Of a stretch of DNA of 64,000 bases, positions 8,992-16,403 are shown one piece after another. Every line of letters begins with the position of its first letter. Position 1 is the stretch's first letter. This DNA comes from Burkholderiales bacterium (GTDB taxonomy: Bacteria > Pseudomonadota > Gammaproteobacteria > Burkholderiales > Casimicrobiaceae). The DNA lies in assembly GCA_905339295.1 (NCBI GenBank), contig CAJPFI010000044.1, positions 1-64,000 of the forward strand. Direction: 5' to 3'. Position numbers and translations under genes: made by a program. The notes beneath the pieces are model-generated. The model was not told the origin of the DNA, did not search any database, and saw only the letters and a program-made list of their open reading frames with translations.

Positions 8992-9294
8992 AATGGGGTC
9001 AGAGCCGTAACAATCGAGGAATGATACGGGGAAAGTGAATGGGGTCAGAGCCGTAACAATCGAGTCCTGCGGCGACATGAACTCGCGGGTGGCCGCACTT
9101 GCCGCTCCGCCGCCAGCGTGATTGTTACGGCTCTGACCCCAATCAGTTCTCGCTGGCCGCGCCGCTGGCTACGGGCGCGGGTATCCCGCACGATAAAGTC
9201 GGAGGGCACGCTGCGTCGGCGACTCCGACGCGACCTAACGCCGAACCGGGACGCTCTGCGACGAGCGTCGCCCATTGTTACGGCTCTGACCCCA
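8992..9294. repeat. Nested REPIN-like cluster (four arms: forward, forward, reverse, reverse)
   Basis: Forward arms begin at 8992 and 9039; reverse arms lie at 9120-9141 and 9274-9294. The inner pair 9039-9141 is a unit of about 103 bases whose interior resembles, inverted, that of the element at 3165-3270. The outer pair could be an older element into which the inner one inserted. The sequence at 9142-9273 has no gene. Together with flanking bases this fills the 8987-9394 interval between the hydrolase and the lipoprotein gene. Confidence 0.7.
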
Positions 9295-9394
9295 TACACC
9301 ACGGGCGAGAATTCCTCATCCGTGGTGAGGCAGATTCGGCAAACGCCGACCCCTGCCGGTAGCAGAATGGGGCTGCCGACTTGGCGTCATCCCG

Positions 9395-9700
9395 ATGAGG
9401 CAGCCCATGACCGCGATCCGATCCGCTCTGCTCGTCACCGCGTTCGCGCTTCTGCCGGCGTGCGCGACAGACATGACCGGCCCCACGCTCGACGTGTCGG
9501 GAACCGACGCTGTCGCCCGGCAGTTCGATTGCATCGAGACGGCGGCCGACGGCGTCACCTGCAACAAGAAGCAGTGCAAGGCCGGTCCCGGAGGCTTCAC
9601 CTTTTACTGCGACACCTACGCCTACTACTGCGTCAAGGCCGGGCACAAGTGGGAAGGCACGAAGGTGATCGGGACCTGCACACGCACCCATCCCAATTGA
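9395..9700 (+). CDS. Small cysteine-rich lipoprotein, function unknown
   Basis: A 101-residue protein with a lipoprotein signal: hydrophobic residues 8-20 and lipobox LPAC with Cys23 (a second start at codon 5 is possible). The mature part has six more cysteines at 46, 56, 61, 72, 79 and 95, including YCDTYAYYC, so disulfides or metal binding are likely. It should be anchored in the outer or inner membrane facing the periplasm. I do not recognise the family. It is isolated between two repeat clusters; the stop TGA at 9698-9700 falls at the edge of the repeat arm starting there. Confidence 0.6.
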   Translation: MRQPMTAIRSALLVTAFALLPACATDMTGPTLDVSGTDAVARQFDCIETAADGVTCNKKQCKAGPGGFTFYCDTYAYYCVKAGHKWEGTKVIGTCTRTHPN

Positions 9701-9946
9701 ATGGGGTCAGAGCCGTAACAATCGTAGGATGCCCAGAAGGGAAAAGTGAATGGGGTCAGAGCCGTAATAATCGAAGCGTGGTGGAAATTGGAGTCAGACG
9801 CCCCTTTCATCCAACAAGCAATGCTCAATCGCGCAGCGAGCGCACTCGCCGCTCCCAGCCCGCATTGTTCGCCGCGCCGGCAGGTAGCGCGTGGGCGGCG
9901 CCTCTGACGCGACACCACAGCGCAGAATGTTACGGCTCTGACCCCA
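9700..9946. repeat. REPIN-like cluster (two forward arms, one reverse arm)
   Basis: Forward arms at 9700-9723 and 9749-9772 (the second has a C-to-T change, giving GCCGTAATAATC) and a reverse arm at 9927-9946. The 9749-9946 pair encloses about 150 bases that share the block GCACTCGCCGCTCC, with one mismatch, with the interior of the 9039-9141 element. It is a longer, more diverged member of the same family. The cluster ends four bases before the stop codon of the 5'-nucleotidase gene. Confidence 0.65.
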
Positions 9947-9950
9947 TACA

Positions 9951-11438
9951 CTATCGCAGTTCCTCGATCACCACACGCCGGATATCGCGCAGCTCCACCA
10001 CGTCGTGCACCTGCGGATTCGCGCGCGTGAGGTAGCCCAGGTTGATCTCGCCGCCCGACAGCAGGAAATCGGGTAGCGCCACCGTATACCGGCGAGCGGG
10101 GTCGATCGGCCGTCCCTGCACGAGCCATGCGCCGTTCTGCCGTCGCGCGCCCCACGCGTGAAGGAAGCCGCCCAGGCCCTGGTTGTTCATCCCGGTGTCG
10201 AGCACGCGCGCCAGCAGCGCGCCGTCGAAGGCCGCCTTCACCACCTTTCCGCCGAACGGCAGGATCCGGATGACGTCGTATTCGGTGATCGGTCCCGGCG
10301 GCAGCACGTCGTCGATGCGGACCGAACCGCCGTTGAACAGCGCCACGTCGGCCGTCCCGGCTTCGTGCGCGAGCGCCGCCGCGATCAGGTCGGTGAGCCT
10401 TCCTGCACGGTTGCGGACGGTGGACTCGCGGCCGTCCAGCGGTTCGGCGCTGGTGGCCACCACCGCCTCCGGCGTGAAGCCTTCACGGCGGAACGCCTCG
10501 AAGCCCCGCTCGACCCATCGCCGCGCGACGGCGTCGACGGCGGGGGCGGAGGCGATCGTGTCGTCGATCCGCTGCAACCGCACCGACACTTCCGGGCGCG
10601 TGCCGGGCGCCCTGAAGGTCAGCGTCACGATGGCCAGCGACCGGACGTTGGCATCCGCCTTGACGACCGGAACGAATCGCGCCCCCCGGTACATGAGCCA
10701 GTTCTCGTGCTCGTGGCCGCCCAGCACGAGATCGATCCCGGGCACGGCGGTGACGAGCTCGGCATCGTGCTCGAGCGACAGGTGCGTGAGCGCGACGATC
10801 GCGTCGGTATCGCCACGGAGCTTCTCCACTTCCGTCCTGGCGGCTTCGATGCCGTCGCGGTAGCGCACCCAGGCCTTCTTCGTCGCGTCGATCGTCACGC
10901 CGATGAGGCCGATCCTGACGGTTCGTCCGTCGACGGTGACCGGAACGATCACCGACGTCGGCACGCCGGCGAAGGGCTGTCCGCTGGCGTCGGTGACATT
11001 CGTGGAAACGATCCGGAACGTCGCTTGCGCGAGGCGCGCGCGAAACGCGGCCTCCGACACGTCGAACTCGTGGTTGCCGAACGTTGCCAGGTCGACCCCG
11101 GTGGCGTTGAGGACGTCGACCATCTGACGCCCCGCCAGCGGCTGCCCGTCCACGAGAGCGGTCCCGAGCGCCGACGGCGACAGGTAGTCGCCGCCGAGCG
11201 TCGTCAGCAGCGGCGACTGCGTCGCCTTCAACTGCTGGATCACCGTGGCCACGCGCGCCAACCCGCCCGACTTCCCGCCTTCGACCGGCAGGATCTCGTA
11301 GACGTCGTTGAGGTGCACGAAGGTCACCGTGACGGGCCTGGGCGCCGCGTCCGGCGACGTGGTCGGTTGCGCACACGCCTGCAGCCCCGCGACGACGGCG
11401 ATCGTCGACACCAGCGCGCCCCACCAGCTTCGTTGCAT
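9951..11438 (-). CDS. 5'-nucleotidase / metallophosphoesterase lipoprotein
   Basis: A 495-residue exported enzyme of the UshA-type 5'-nucleotidase family. The start was chosen at the lipoprotein signal with lipobox LQAC (Cys22) and a GAGG ribosome binding site. Metallophosphatase motifs are in order: HLNDVYE (Asp45), LGGDYLSPS (Asp84), FGNHEFD (121-126), a metal-ligand His in LTHLSLEHD, and GGHEHE. The C-terminal substrate domain has FNGGSVRIDD. It would remove phosphate from nucleotides in the periplasm for salvage. The first motif has Tyr where most members have His, which may alter metal use. The gene stands alone, bounded by repeats on both sides. Confidence 0.85.
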   Translation of the reverse strand: MQRSWWGALVSTIAVVAGLQACAQPTTSPDAAPRPVTVTFVHLNDVYEILPVEGGKSGGLARVATVIQQLKATQSPLLTTLGGDYLSPSALGTALVDGQPLAGRQMVDVLNATGVDLATFGNHEFDVSEAAFRARLAQATFRIVSTNVTDASGQPFAGVPTSVIVPVTVDGRTVRIGLIGVTIDATKKAWVRYRDGIEAARTEVEKLRGDTDAIVALTHLSLEHDAELVTAVPGIDLVLGGHEHENWLMYRGARFVPVVKADANVRSLAIVTLTFRAPGTRPEVSVRLQRIDDTIASAPAVDAVARRWVERGFEAFRREGFTPEAVVATSAEPLDGRESTVRNRAGRLTDLIAAALAHEAGTADVALFNGGSVRIDDVLPPGPITEYDVIRILPFGGKVVKAAFDGALLARVLDTGMNNQGLGGFLHAWGARRQNGAWLVQGRPIDPARRYTVALPDFLLSGGEINLGYLTRANPQVHDVVELRDIRRVVIEELR

Positions 11439-11462
11439 CGTCACCTCGCCGTTGGAAGAATG

Positions 11463-12391
11463 AATGGGGTCAGAGCCGTAACAATCGAGGCAAGAGACGG
11501 CGCGGCTTCGACCCGAAAAGTGACGGTGACCGCCTTTTGCCGGCGACGCTGCATCATCCGATCGTCCGATGGTCGCTGACCGCATCGCGCGGGACCATGG
11601 GCGCAAGGAGCGCCGCATGCCGCGCAGGCCACGATTCCCGCTCACCGGTTACCCGCTGCACATCGTACAGCGGGGCAACGACCGCCAGCCATGCTTCTTC
11701 TGCGAGGCGGATTTCCGCACCTACCTCGAAGCTCTGGGCGATGCCGCGACGCACTACGGCGTCCGGGTCCACGCCTACGTGCTGATGACCAACCATGTGC
11801 ACCTGCTGGCCACGCCGCTTGAGGCCGGCGCGGTATCGCGCACGATGCAGTCGGTCGGCGCGCGCTACGTCGGCTATGTCAATGCGACCCACGGCCGGAC
11901 AGGGACGCTCTGGGAAGGGCGCTACCGGGCGTGCCTGGTCGGCGAGGATGCATACGTTCTCGCGGCATGCCGTTACATCGACCTCAATCCGGTCCGCGCG
12001 CGGATGGTCTCGCATCCGGTCGCATGGCGGTGGAGCAGCTACGGCGCCCTTTCGGGCCTGCGGCGCGATGCGCTGGTGTCACCGCACCCGACGCTCTCCT
12101 TGCTCGGCGACGCGCCCGGTCCGGGCTATGCGCAATGGTGCGGCATGCCGTCGGACGAGGCGGAGCTGACCGCGCTGCGTGCCGCCACGGCCGGCGAACT
12201 CGCGTTCGGATCCGATGCGTTCAAGACCCGGATCGAGGACACGACGGATCGTGCGACGCGGCCCCGTCGTTCCGCTCCCGCTGCGGCCGCCTAGCGCACA
12301 CGGACAACGGCCCGCCCGTTGCAGCCGCCGCAGGCACAGAGTCCGTTACGAAGGGAGCCGGTTCGACGCAATTGTTACGGCTCTGACCCCA
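11463..12391. mobile_element. RAYT element: transposase gene bounded by an inverted pair of its repeats
   Basis: A forward arm at 11463-11486 and a reverse arm at 12371-12391 face each other across the tyrosine transposase gene. The two arms are the same sequence as those of the REPIN-like elements, and the order (forward left, reverse right) is the same as in every paired copy here. This is the arrangement expected for the autonomous source of the repeat family. Confidence 0.75.
11617..12294 (+). CDS. REP-associated tyrosine transposase (RAYT, IS200/IS605-like Y1 fold)
   Basis: A 225-residue transposase starting at the ATG with AAGGAG six bases upstream (11605-11610). The HUH metal site is seen as MTNHVHLL with His60 and His62, and the family blocks RYVGYVNATHGRTGTLWEGR and CRYIDLNPVRARMV follow; Tyr120 in the last block is the probable catalytic tyrosine. 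The N-terminal GYPLHIVQRGNDRQPCFF is typical of RAYTs. These enzymes cut single-stranded repeat hairpins and are usually single-copy chromosomal genes. The frame is intact and all key residues are present, so it may be active. Confidence 0.92.
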   Translation: MPRRPRFPLTGYPLHIVQRGNDRQPCFFCEADFRTYLEALGDAATHYGVRVHAYVLMTNHVHLLATPLEAGAVSRTMQSVGARYVGYVNATHGRTGTLWEGRYRACLVGEDAYVLAACRYIDLNPVRARMVSHPVAWRWSSYGALSGLRRDALVSPHPTLSLLGDAPGPGYAQWCGMPSDEAELTALRAATAGELAFGSDAFKTRIEDTTDRATRPRRSAPAAAA

Positions 12392-12400
12392 CCCACACGA

Positions 12401-12976
12401 TCAGCGCGCGGCGACGAGCTTGACCTCCACACGCCGATCGCGCTCAAGGCACTCGACCAGTTTCCCGTTCTTCCCGCTGTCCGGACCCATGTCCTTGCAG
12501 GTGTCGCCGGTCGTGGCTTCGCCCTCCCCCTTGGCTTCGGCGCGAATGCGCCCGGCGTCCACGCCTTTGCCGACCAGATAGGCGACGACGGCATCGGCGC
12601 GCTTCCTGGAGAGCGGCAGGTTGTACAGCTCCTCGCCGATCCTGTCGGCGTAGCCGACGGCGTCGAGTCGCTCGAATGTCCGCCCCTGGATCTTCGTGGT
12701 CAGCTCGTCGAGCTTGGGCACCTCCCCGGAGCGCAGCGCCGACCGGTCGAAGTCGAAGAACACCGAGACGGTCACCGGCTCCTCGGCCTTGGGCGCGGCC
12801 GGGGGCTCGACCGGGGCGGGAGCCGGTGCAGGTTCCGGCGCCGCCGCGACCGACTGCTGGGCAATCTCGACCTTGGCGGGCTCCGGCGGCTGAGCGCGCG
12901 GGCTCCAGAACATCCAGAGTGCGCCAGCGACGACCACGGCCAGAAGCCCGATTACCCAGCGAATAGCAGGTGTCAT
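12401..12976 (-). CDS. OmpA-domain protein with single N-terminal membrane anchor
   Basis: A 191-residue protein starting at an ATG with GGAGG upstream. Residues 6-24 form one hydrophobic anchor, residues 27-72 an Ala/Pro-rich linker, and the rest an OmpA/MotB-type peptidoglycan-binding domain (VFFDFDRSALRSGEVPKLDE, LSRKRADAVVAYLVGKGV, RDRRVEVKLV). It should tether the membrane to the cell wall from the periplasm. Two cysteines in the loop GDTCKDMG and LVECLERD are as in many Burkholderiales OmpA proteins. It lies between the RAYT element and a TTT receptor gene with no clear operon partner. Confidence 0.85.
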   Translation of the reverse strand: MTPAIRWVIGLLAVVVAGALWMFWSPRAQPPEPAKVEIAQQSVAAAPEPAPAPAPVEPPAAPKAEEPVTVSVFFDFDRSALRSGEVPKLDELTTKIQGRTFERLDAVGYADRIGEELYNLPLSRKRADAVVAYLVGKGVDAGRIRAEAKGEGEATTGDTCKDMGPDSGKNGKLVECLERDRRVEVKLVAAR

Positions 12977-13295
12977 GGAATCCTCCGATGGAAAGAACGG
13001 GCCGGGTTCGACGGTGCTCCAACGCCGCCGCCGCGAATCCGCAGCGCCCTCGCCATCGGCCCGGTCCCGTCGAATGGAAGATCGAGTCCGGCCCCTCCCC
13101 GTTGCGGCGACCATCCTACTCAAATGCGCGGCGGTCGTGCAATGGCATGAGAATGGACCCTTGCTCCCCATGCTCCCTTCGTCTCGGGGAACACTTGCGG
13201 CGCTACCCAGCGACGGTGCGGGCACAATGGCGACCGCGCGTGCAGCCCGCGTCGATGTGGGACGACGATTTCGGTCCCGACCTCGCCCGATCCAC
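12977..13295. other. Intergenic region between divergent ompA-like and TTT receptor genes
   Basis: About 320 bases holding the 5' regions of two divergently transcribed genes. I see no open frame with coding character and no strong promoter match. A diverged repeat arm borders it on the right. Confidence 0.4.
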
Positions 13296-13316
13296 GATAA
13301 TGACGGCTCTGACCCC
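13296..13316. repeat. Diverged reverse repeat arm next to the TTT receptor start codon
   Basis: GACGGCTCTGACCCCA with the preceding bases altered relative to other reverse arms (TAATGACGG in place of TTGTTACGG). The next base pair begins the ATG of the following gene, so the arm ends exactly at the coding start and the final A is shared with the start codon. Confidence 0.6.
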
Positions 13317-14300
13317 ATGAAAAGTCCACTGCATCGGATCGGCGCATTCGCATGCGCGGCGGTCGCGCTGTCGGCGGGCGTGTCGCGGGACGCCGTCGCC
13401 CAGGGCTATCCGCAGCGCGCGATCACGCTGATCAATCCCGCGGCCGCCGGCGGAAGCAACGAGGCGTTGAAGACCATCATCTTCGATCGCGTCGCCGCCT
13501 CGCTCGGCCAGCCGATCGTGATGGAGTCCCGGGGCGGCGCGGGTGGAACGATCGGCGCCGCGATTGCGGCGAAAGCGGAGCCCAACGGCTATACGCTCCT
13601 GCTGGCGGGTTCCAGCGTCATGGCGACCGGCCCGATTACGCAGAAGGACGTCCCCTACGATCCGGTGCGGGATTTCACGCCGATCGTCCTGCTGATCGAA
13701 GCGCCGTTCCTGCTGGTGACCCACAAGTCCGTTCCCGCGAGCACCGGGCCGGAGCTCGTCGACCTGTTGCGCAGGCAGCCCGGGCGCTTCAACTACGGCT
13801 CCTATGGGCCGGGCGCGACGAACTTCCTCGCCTTCGAGCTGCTCAAGAACGTCACCGGAACGGACGCCGTGCATGTCCCCTATCGCGGCAGCGCGCCGCT
13901 GCTGCTGGCGTTGCTGGCGGGAGAGGTGCAGGCAGCGTTCGAGTTCTACCCCACCATCCGGCATCACGTCGAAGCCGGAACGCTCAGGATTCTCGGCGTC
14001 GCGAGCGCGACACGCTTTCGATTGCTTCCCGACGTGCCGACGCTCGGCGAGCAGGGCATCAACGTCGAAGCCGGGGGGCTCACGATGCTGGTGGCGCCGG
14101 CAGGTCTTACGGCGCCAGTCGCCGATCTGCTCAATACCGAGTTCAACAAGGCGCTGGCCGAGCCCGAGGTCCGCCGGCGCCTCGCCGACATCGGCTACGA
14201 GACCGTGGGCGGGACGCGCGAGCTGGCGGCGAGCAGGATTGCCGAGGGGATCGCCAAGTGGTCACGTCTGGCGCGCGACATCGGCTATCGGCCGCAATGA
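13317..14300 (+). CDS. TTT-family (Bug) solute receptor, orphan
   Basis: A 327-residue periplasmic receptor: signal peptide in residues 1-28 (ending DAVAQ), then YPQRAITLINPAAAGGSNEA, GYTLLLAGSSVMATGP and LLPDVPTLGEQGINVEAGG, all typical family segments. No tctA or tctB lies nearby, so it would rely on a permease elsewhere, as is common for these receptors in Burkholderiales. The ATG is formed at the edge of a repeat arm and has no good ribosome binding site, so the original leader may have been replaced. It is followed by a tandem repeat and an AMP-forming ligase gene. Confidence 0.82.
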   Translation: MKSPLHRIGAFACAAVALSAGVSRDAVAQGYPQRAITLINPAAAGGSNEALKTIIFDRVAASLGQPIVMESRGGAGGTIGAAIAAKAEPNGYTLLLAGSSVMATGPITQKDVPYDPVRDFTPIVLLIEAPFLLVTHKSVPASTGPELVDLLRRQPGRFNYGSYGPGATNFLAFELLKNVTGTDAVHVPYRGSAPLLLALLAGEVQAAFEFYPTIRHHVEAGTLRILGVASATRFRLLPDVPTLGEQGINVEAGGLTMLVAPAGLTAPVADLLNTEFNKALAEPEVRRRLADIGYETVGGTRELAASRIAEGIAKWSRLARDIGYRPQ

Positions 14301-14309
14301 TCGGCCAGG

Positions 14310-14487
14310 GGCGTCGGGCTGAAGCCCAACCCACGAGCGCGCGACGAACCAGGGCGCCATGGCGTCGTGCTGAAGCCCGACCCACGAATGCGCGGCGGAC
14401 CGCGACGCCACGGCGTCGGGCTGAAGACCGACACACGAATGCGCGGCGGACCAAGACGCCACGGCGTCGGGCTGGAACCCGACCCAT
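14310..14487. repeat. 51-bp tandem repeat, about 3.5 copies, with palindromic core
   Basis: Units begin at 14310, 14361, 14412 and 14463, exactly 51 bases apart. Each opens with a version of GTCGGGCTGAAGCCCGAC, which can fold into a hairpin, followed by CCAC and a less conserved stretch containing GCGCGGCGGAC. The same palindrome in the other orientation occurs at 33315-33413. It fills the gap between the TTT receptor and the ligase gene and ends six bases before the ligase ATG. Fifty-one is a multiple of three, but the region is not preceded by a start that would suggest translation. Confidence 0.85.
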
Positions 14488-14493
14488 GACACG

Positions 14494-15996
14494 ATGAACC
14501 GGAACGCCCACGCGCCGGCCGGAACCGTCGTCGATCGCCTGCACCGTCACGCGCGCGAGCGCCCCGATGCCCCGGCCATCGTCGCCGAAGGCCGGACCGT
14601 GACGTATCGCGAGTTCCAGGCGCTGGTCGGGGGGTGCGCGGACTGGCTGCGGACGCAAGGCATCGAGGGTGGCGAATGCGTCGGCGTGACGATCGCCGAC
14701 GACCTGACGCATATCGTCGTCGCCCTCGGCCTTGCCTCGCTCGGCGCCGCGCACGTCACGCTTGCGAGCCACGATCCGGAACGCGCGCGGTCGCGACTTG
14801 CCGCACGCGTCGGCGCGCGGCGCGTCGTTGCCGCGCTCGCCTCGCACCGCCTGCCGGGGCTCGCGTTCGTGCCGATCGGCCCCGGCGCGTTGGCGACATG
14901 GGCGGGCCGGCGCGCGGGTCCGCTGAGGGTCCCCGACGCGTCGGAGCGGCTCACGTTTTTCTCGACGTCCGGCACGACGGGCGAGGCGAAGATCATTCCC
15001 GTGACGCACGGTCAGATCGCGCTGCAGGCGGCGCGCGCGCACGTGGGTCGTGCGTTGCCGTTGTCGTCGATCGAGCACGGCTACGCCAAGCGCCAGTTCC
15101 TCTATGCCGTGCTGGAGGGAGCGACGGTGGCGAGTCGCGGGACCCTCGGCACGCCCGTCGCGCACCTGTGCGCGGCACTGGGGATCGACGTCGTGACGTG
15201 CATGACCATGCAGGCGCAGGAGCTGATCGCAGACGCCGCGCGGTCCGGCAGGCTGCCGGCGGCGACCGTGCTGCGGCCAAGCGGTTCGCGCGGCTCGGCG
15301 CAGTTTCGGCGCGATCTGCTGGCCCACGTCTGCGATGCGATCGAGGTCACCTACTCGATGCAGGAGTGCGGGTCGGTCGCCTGCACCACCGAGCGCAGCG
15401 AGGCTGAAGCGACGGAGGCGGTCGGCCGGCCGCATGCCGGTGTCCGCGTCGAGATCGTCGACGAGCGCGGGACGCCGTTGCCGCAGGGTCAGGTGGGCGA
15501 GATCCGCGTGCGCGCGCCCGGCATGGCGTCGGGCTATCTCGACGACGAGCACGCCACCGCGCGGCATTTCCGCGACGGATGGTTCCATCCCGGCGATCTC
15601 GGCTCCTTCACGCGCGAGGGCGCGCTGATCGTGCACGGCCGCGCCGACGACGTCATGATCCTCAACGGCATCAAGATCGCGCCCGCGGAGATCGAGCGTG
15701 TCCTCGAACAGCATCCCGCCGTCAGGGCGGTCGCGGCATTCCCGCTGCGCTCGCCCGTGCATGGCGAGGTGCCGGTGGCGGCGGTCGAACTGGCGGAGGG
15801 GGCCCGGGCAAGCGAGCAGGAACTGCGGACATTCGCGCGCCAGGCGCTTGGGCTGCGTGCGCCGCGTCGCGTCATGATCGTGACGGCGCTGCCGTCCAAT
15901 CTCCAGGGCAAGGTCGACAGGCAGCGTCTTGCCGAATGGGGTCAGAGCCGTAACATTCGGCCCGGGCCAGTGAAGCCGGATCCGTCGTTGCCGTAA
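14494..15996 (+). CDS. AMP-forming acyl/aryl-CoA ligase (ANL superfamily)
   Basis: A 500-residue adenylating enzyme. Core motifs are in order: phosphate loop FFSTSGTTGEAK (about 154-165), YSMQECGS (A5-like), GWFHPGDLGSF (A7), GRADDVMILNGIKIAPAEIE (A8) and GKVDR with the adenylation lysine near the end (A10). It would activate an organic acid as its AMP derivative and pass it to CoA or a carrier; the acid cannot be named. The repeat arm at 15935 enters the frame right after RQRLAE, so about 20 C-terminal residues (WGQSRNI onward) are repeat-derived and the native stop has been lost. Confidence 0.85.
   Translation: MNRNAHAPAGTVVDRLHRHARERPDAPAIVAEGRTVTYREFQALVGGCADWLRTQGIEGGECVGVTIADDLTHIVVALGLASLGAAHVTLASHDPERARSRLAARVGARRVVAALASHRLPGLAFVPIGPGALATWAGRRAGPLRVPDASERLTFFSTSGTTGEAKIIPVTHGQIALQAARAHVGRALPLSSIEHGYAKRQFLYAVLEGATVASRGTLGTPVAHLCAALGIDVVTCMTMQAQELIADAARSGRLPAATVLRPSGSRGSAQFRRDLLAHVCDAIEVTYSMQECGSVACTTERSEAEATEAVGRPHAGVRVEIVDERGTPLPQGQVGEIRVRAPGMASGYLDDEHATARHFRDGWFHPGDLGSFTREGALIVHGRADDVMILNGIKIAPAEIERVLEQHPAVRAVAAFPLRSPVHGEVPVAAVELAEGARASEQELRTFARQALGLRAPRRVMIVTALPSNLQGKVDRQRLAEWGQSRNIRPGPVKPDPSLP
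15935..15956 (+). repeat. Solitary forward repeat arm inside the 3' end of the ligase gene
   Basis: A copy of GGGGTCAGAGCCGTAACA with a changed end (CATTCGG for CAATCG). It has no reverse partner in the following DNA and is read through in frame, adding a tail to the ligase. Confidence 0.75.
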
Positions 15997-16090
15997 GGGG
16001 AGATCCCGCGAAGTGCGGCGTCGGAGGCGACGCTCGCCCGGTGCCAGGACGCAGAGAAACGATGACGGCTCGGGCTCCGGCGCCGTGGCC

Positions 16091-16119
16091 TTGTCACCTT
16101 TTCCGGCAAGGGCGTCTAT
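16091..16119 (+). promoter_or_regulatory. Candidate ECF sigma promoter P1 (for CCAP protein and sigma gene)
   Basis: TTGTCACC at 16091-16098, 14 bases, then CGTCTAT at 16113-16119, followed by CCGG. The same two elements at the same spacing occur at 17243-17271 before the desaturase gene. TGTCAC with CGTC is a known kind of ECF promoter pair. The start codon of the CCAP gene is 46 bases downstream. A self-regulated sigma operon is the natural reading. Confidence 0.65.
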
Positions 16120-16164
16120 CCGGATGAAGGGTCGCCGCCGGCGGCCGATACCAGGAGCATCGAG

Positions 16165-16359
16165 ATGACCCCGTCCCAGAACAACGCCGGTTCCGCTTCC
16201 GCGGCCTGCTGCGCGCCTTCGGCCGCACCCTGTTGCGCGCCCGCCGCCACGGCGTGCTGCGCTCCCGGCGCGGCCACCGCCTGCTGCGCCCCCGCCAGCG
16301 TCGCGTGCTGCACGCCGGCCGGTTCGGGCGCCTCCGCCGGCTGCTGCGTGCAAGGCTGA
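16165..16359 (+). CDS. CC-repeat miniprotein (CCAP protein), function unknown
   Basis: A 64-residue protein with AGGAG seven bases before its ATG and a candidate sigma promoter upstream. It is made almost entirely of Ala, Cys, Pro, Ser, Thr and Gly, with six Cys-Cys pairs starting at residues 15, 23, 31, 40, 48 and 60; four are followed by Ala-Pro and one by Thr-Pro, giving a repeat of about eight residues. It has no signal peptide or charged residues to speak of. Paired cysteines suggest metal or electrophile binding, or redox chemistry. The sigma factor gene begins 45 bases later and itself ends in a Cys-rich tail. I know no named family for it; the role is unknown. Confidence 0.65.
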   Translation: MTPSQNNAGSASAACCAPSAAPCCAPAATACCAPGAATACCAPASVACCTPAGSGASAGCCVQG

Positions 16360-16403
16360 GCGGTTCGCGGCACACTGGCGCCCGGTGCGCCAGTGACCCG
16401 ACG

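Noticed and set aside
8992-9946. CRISPR-like array
   Set aside because: Repeats are spaced unevenly, occur in both orientations, and lack uniform spacers or cas genes; they are transposase-linked repeats.
14310-14487. The 51-bp tandem repeat as a coding repeat protein
   Set aside because: Frames through it are open on both strands because the period is divisible by three, but none has a ribosome binding site or continues into protein-like sequence.
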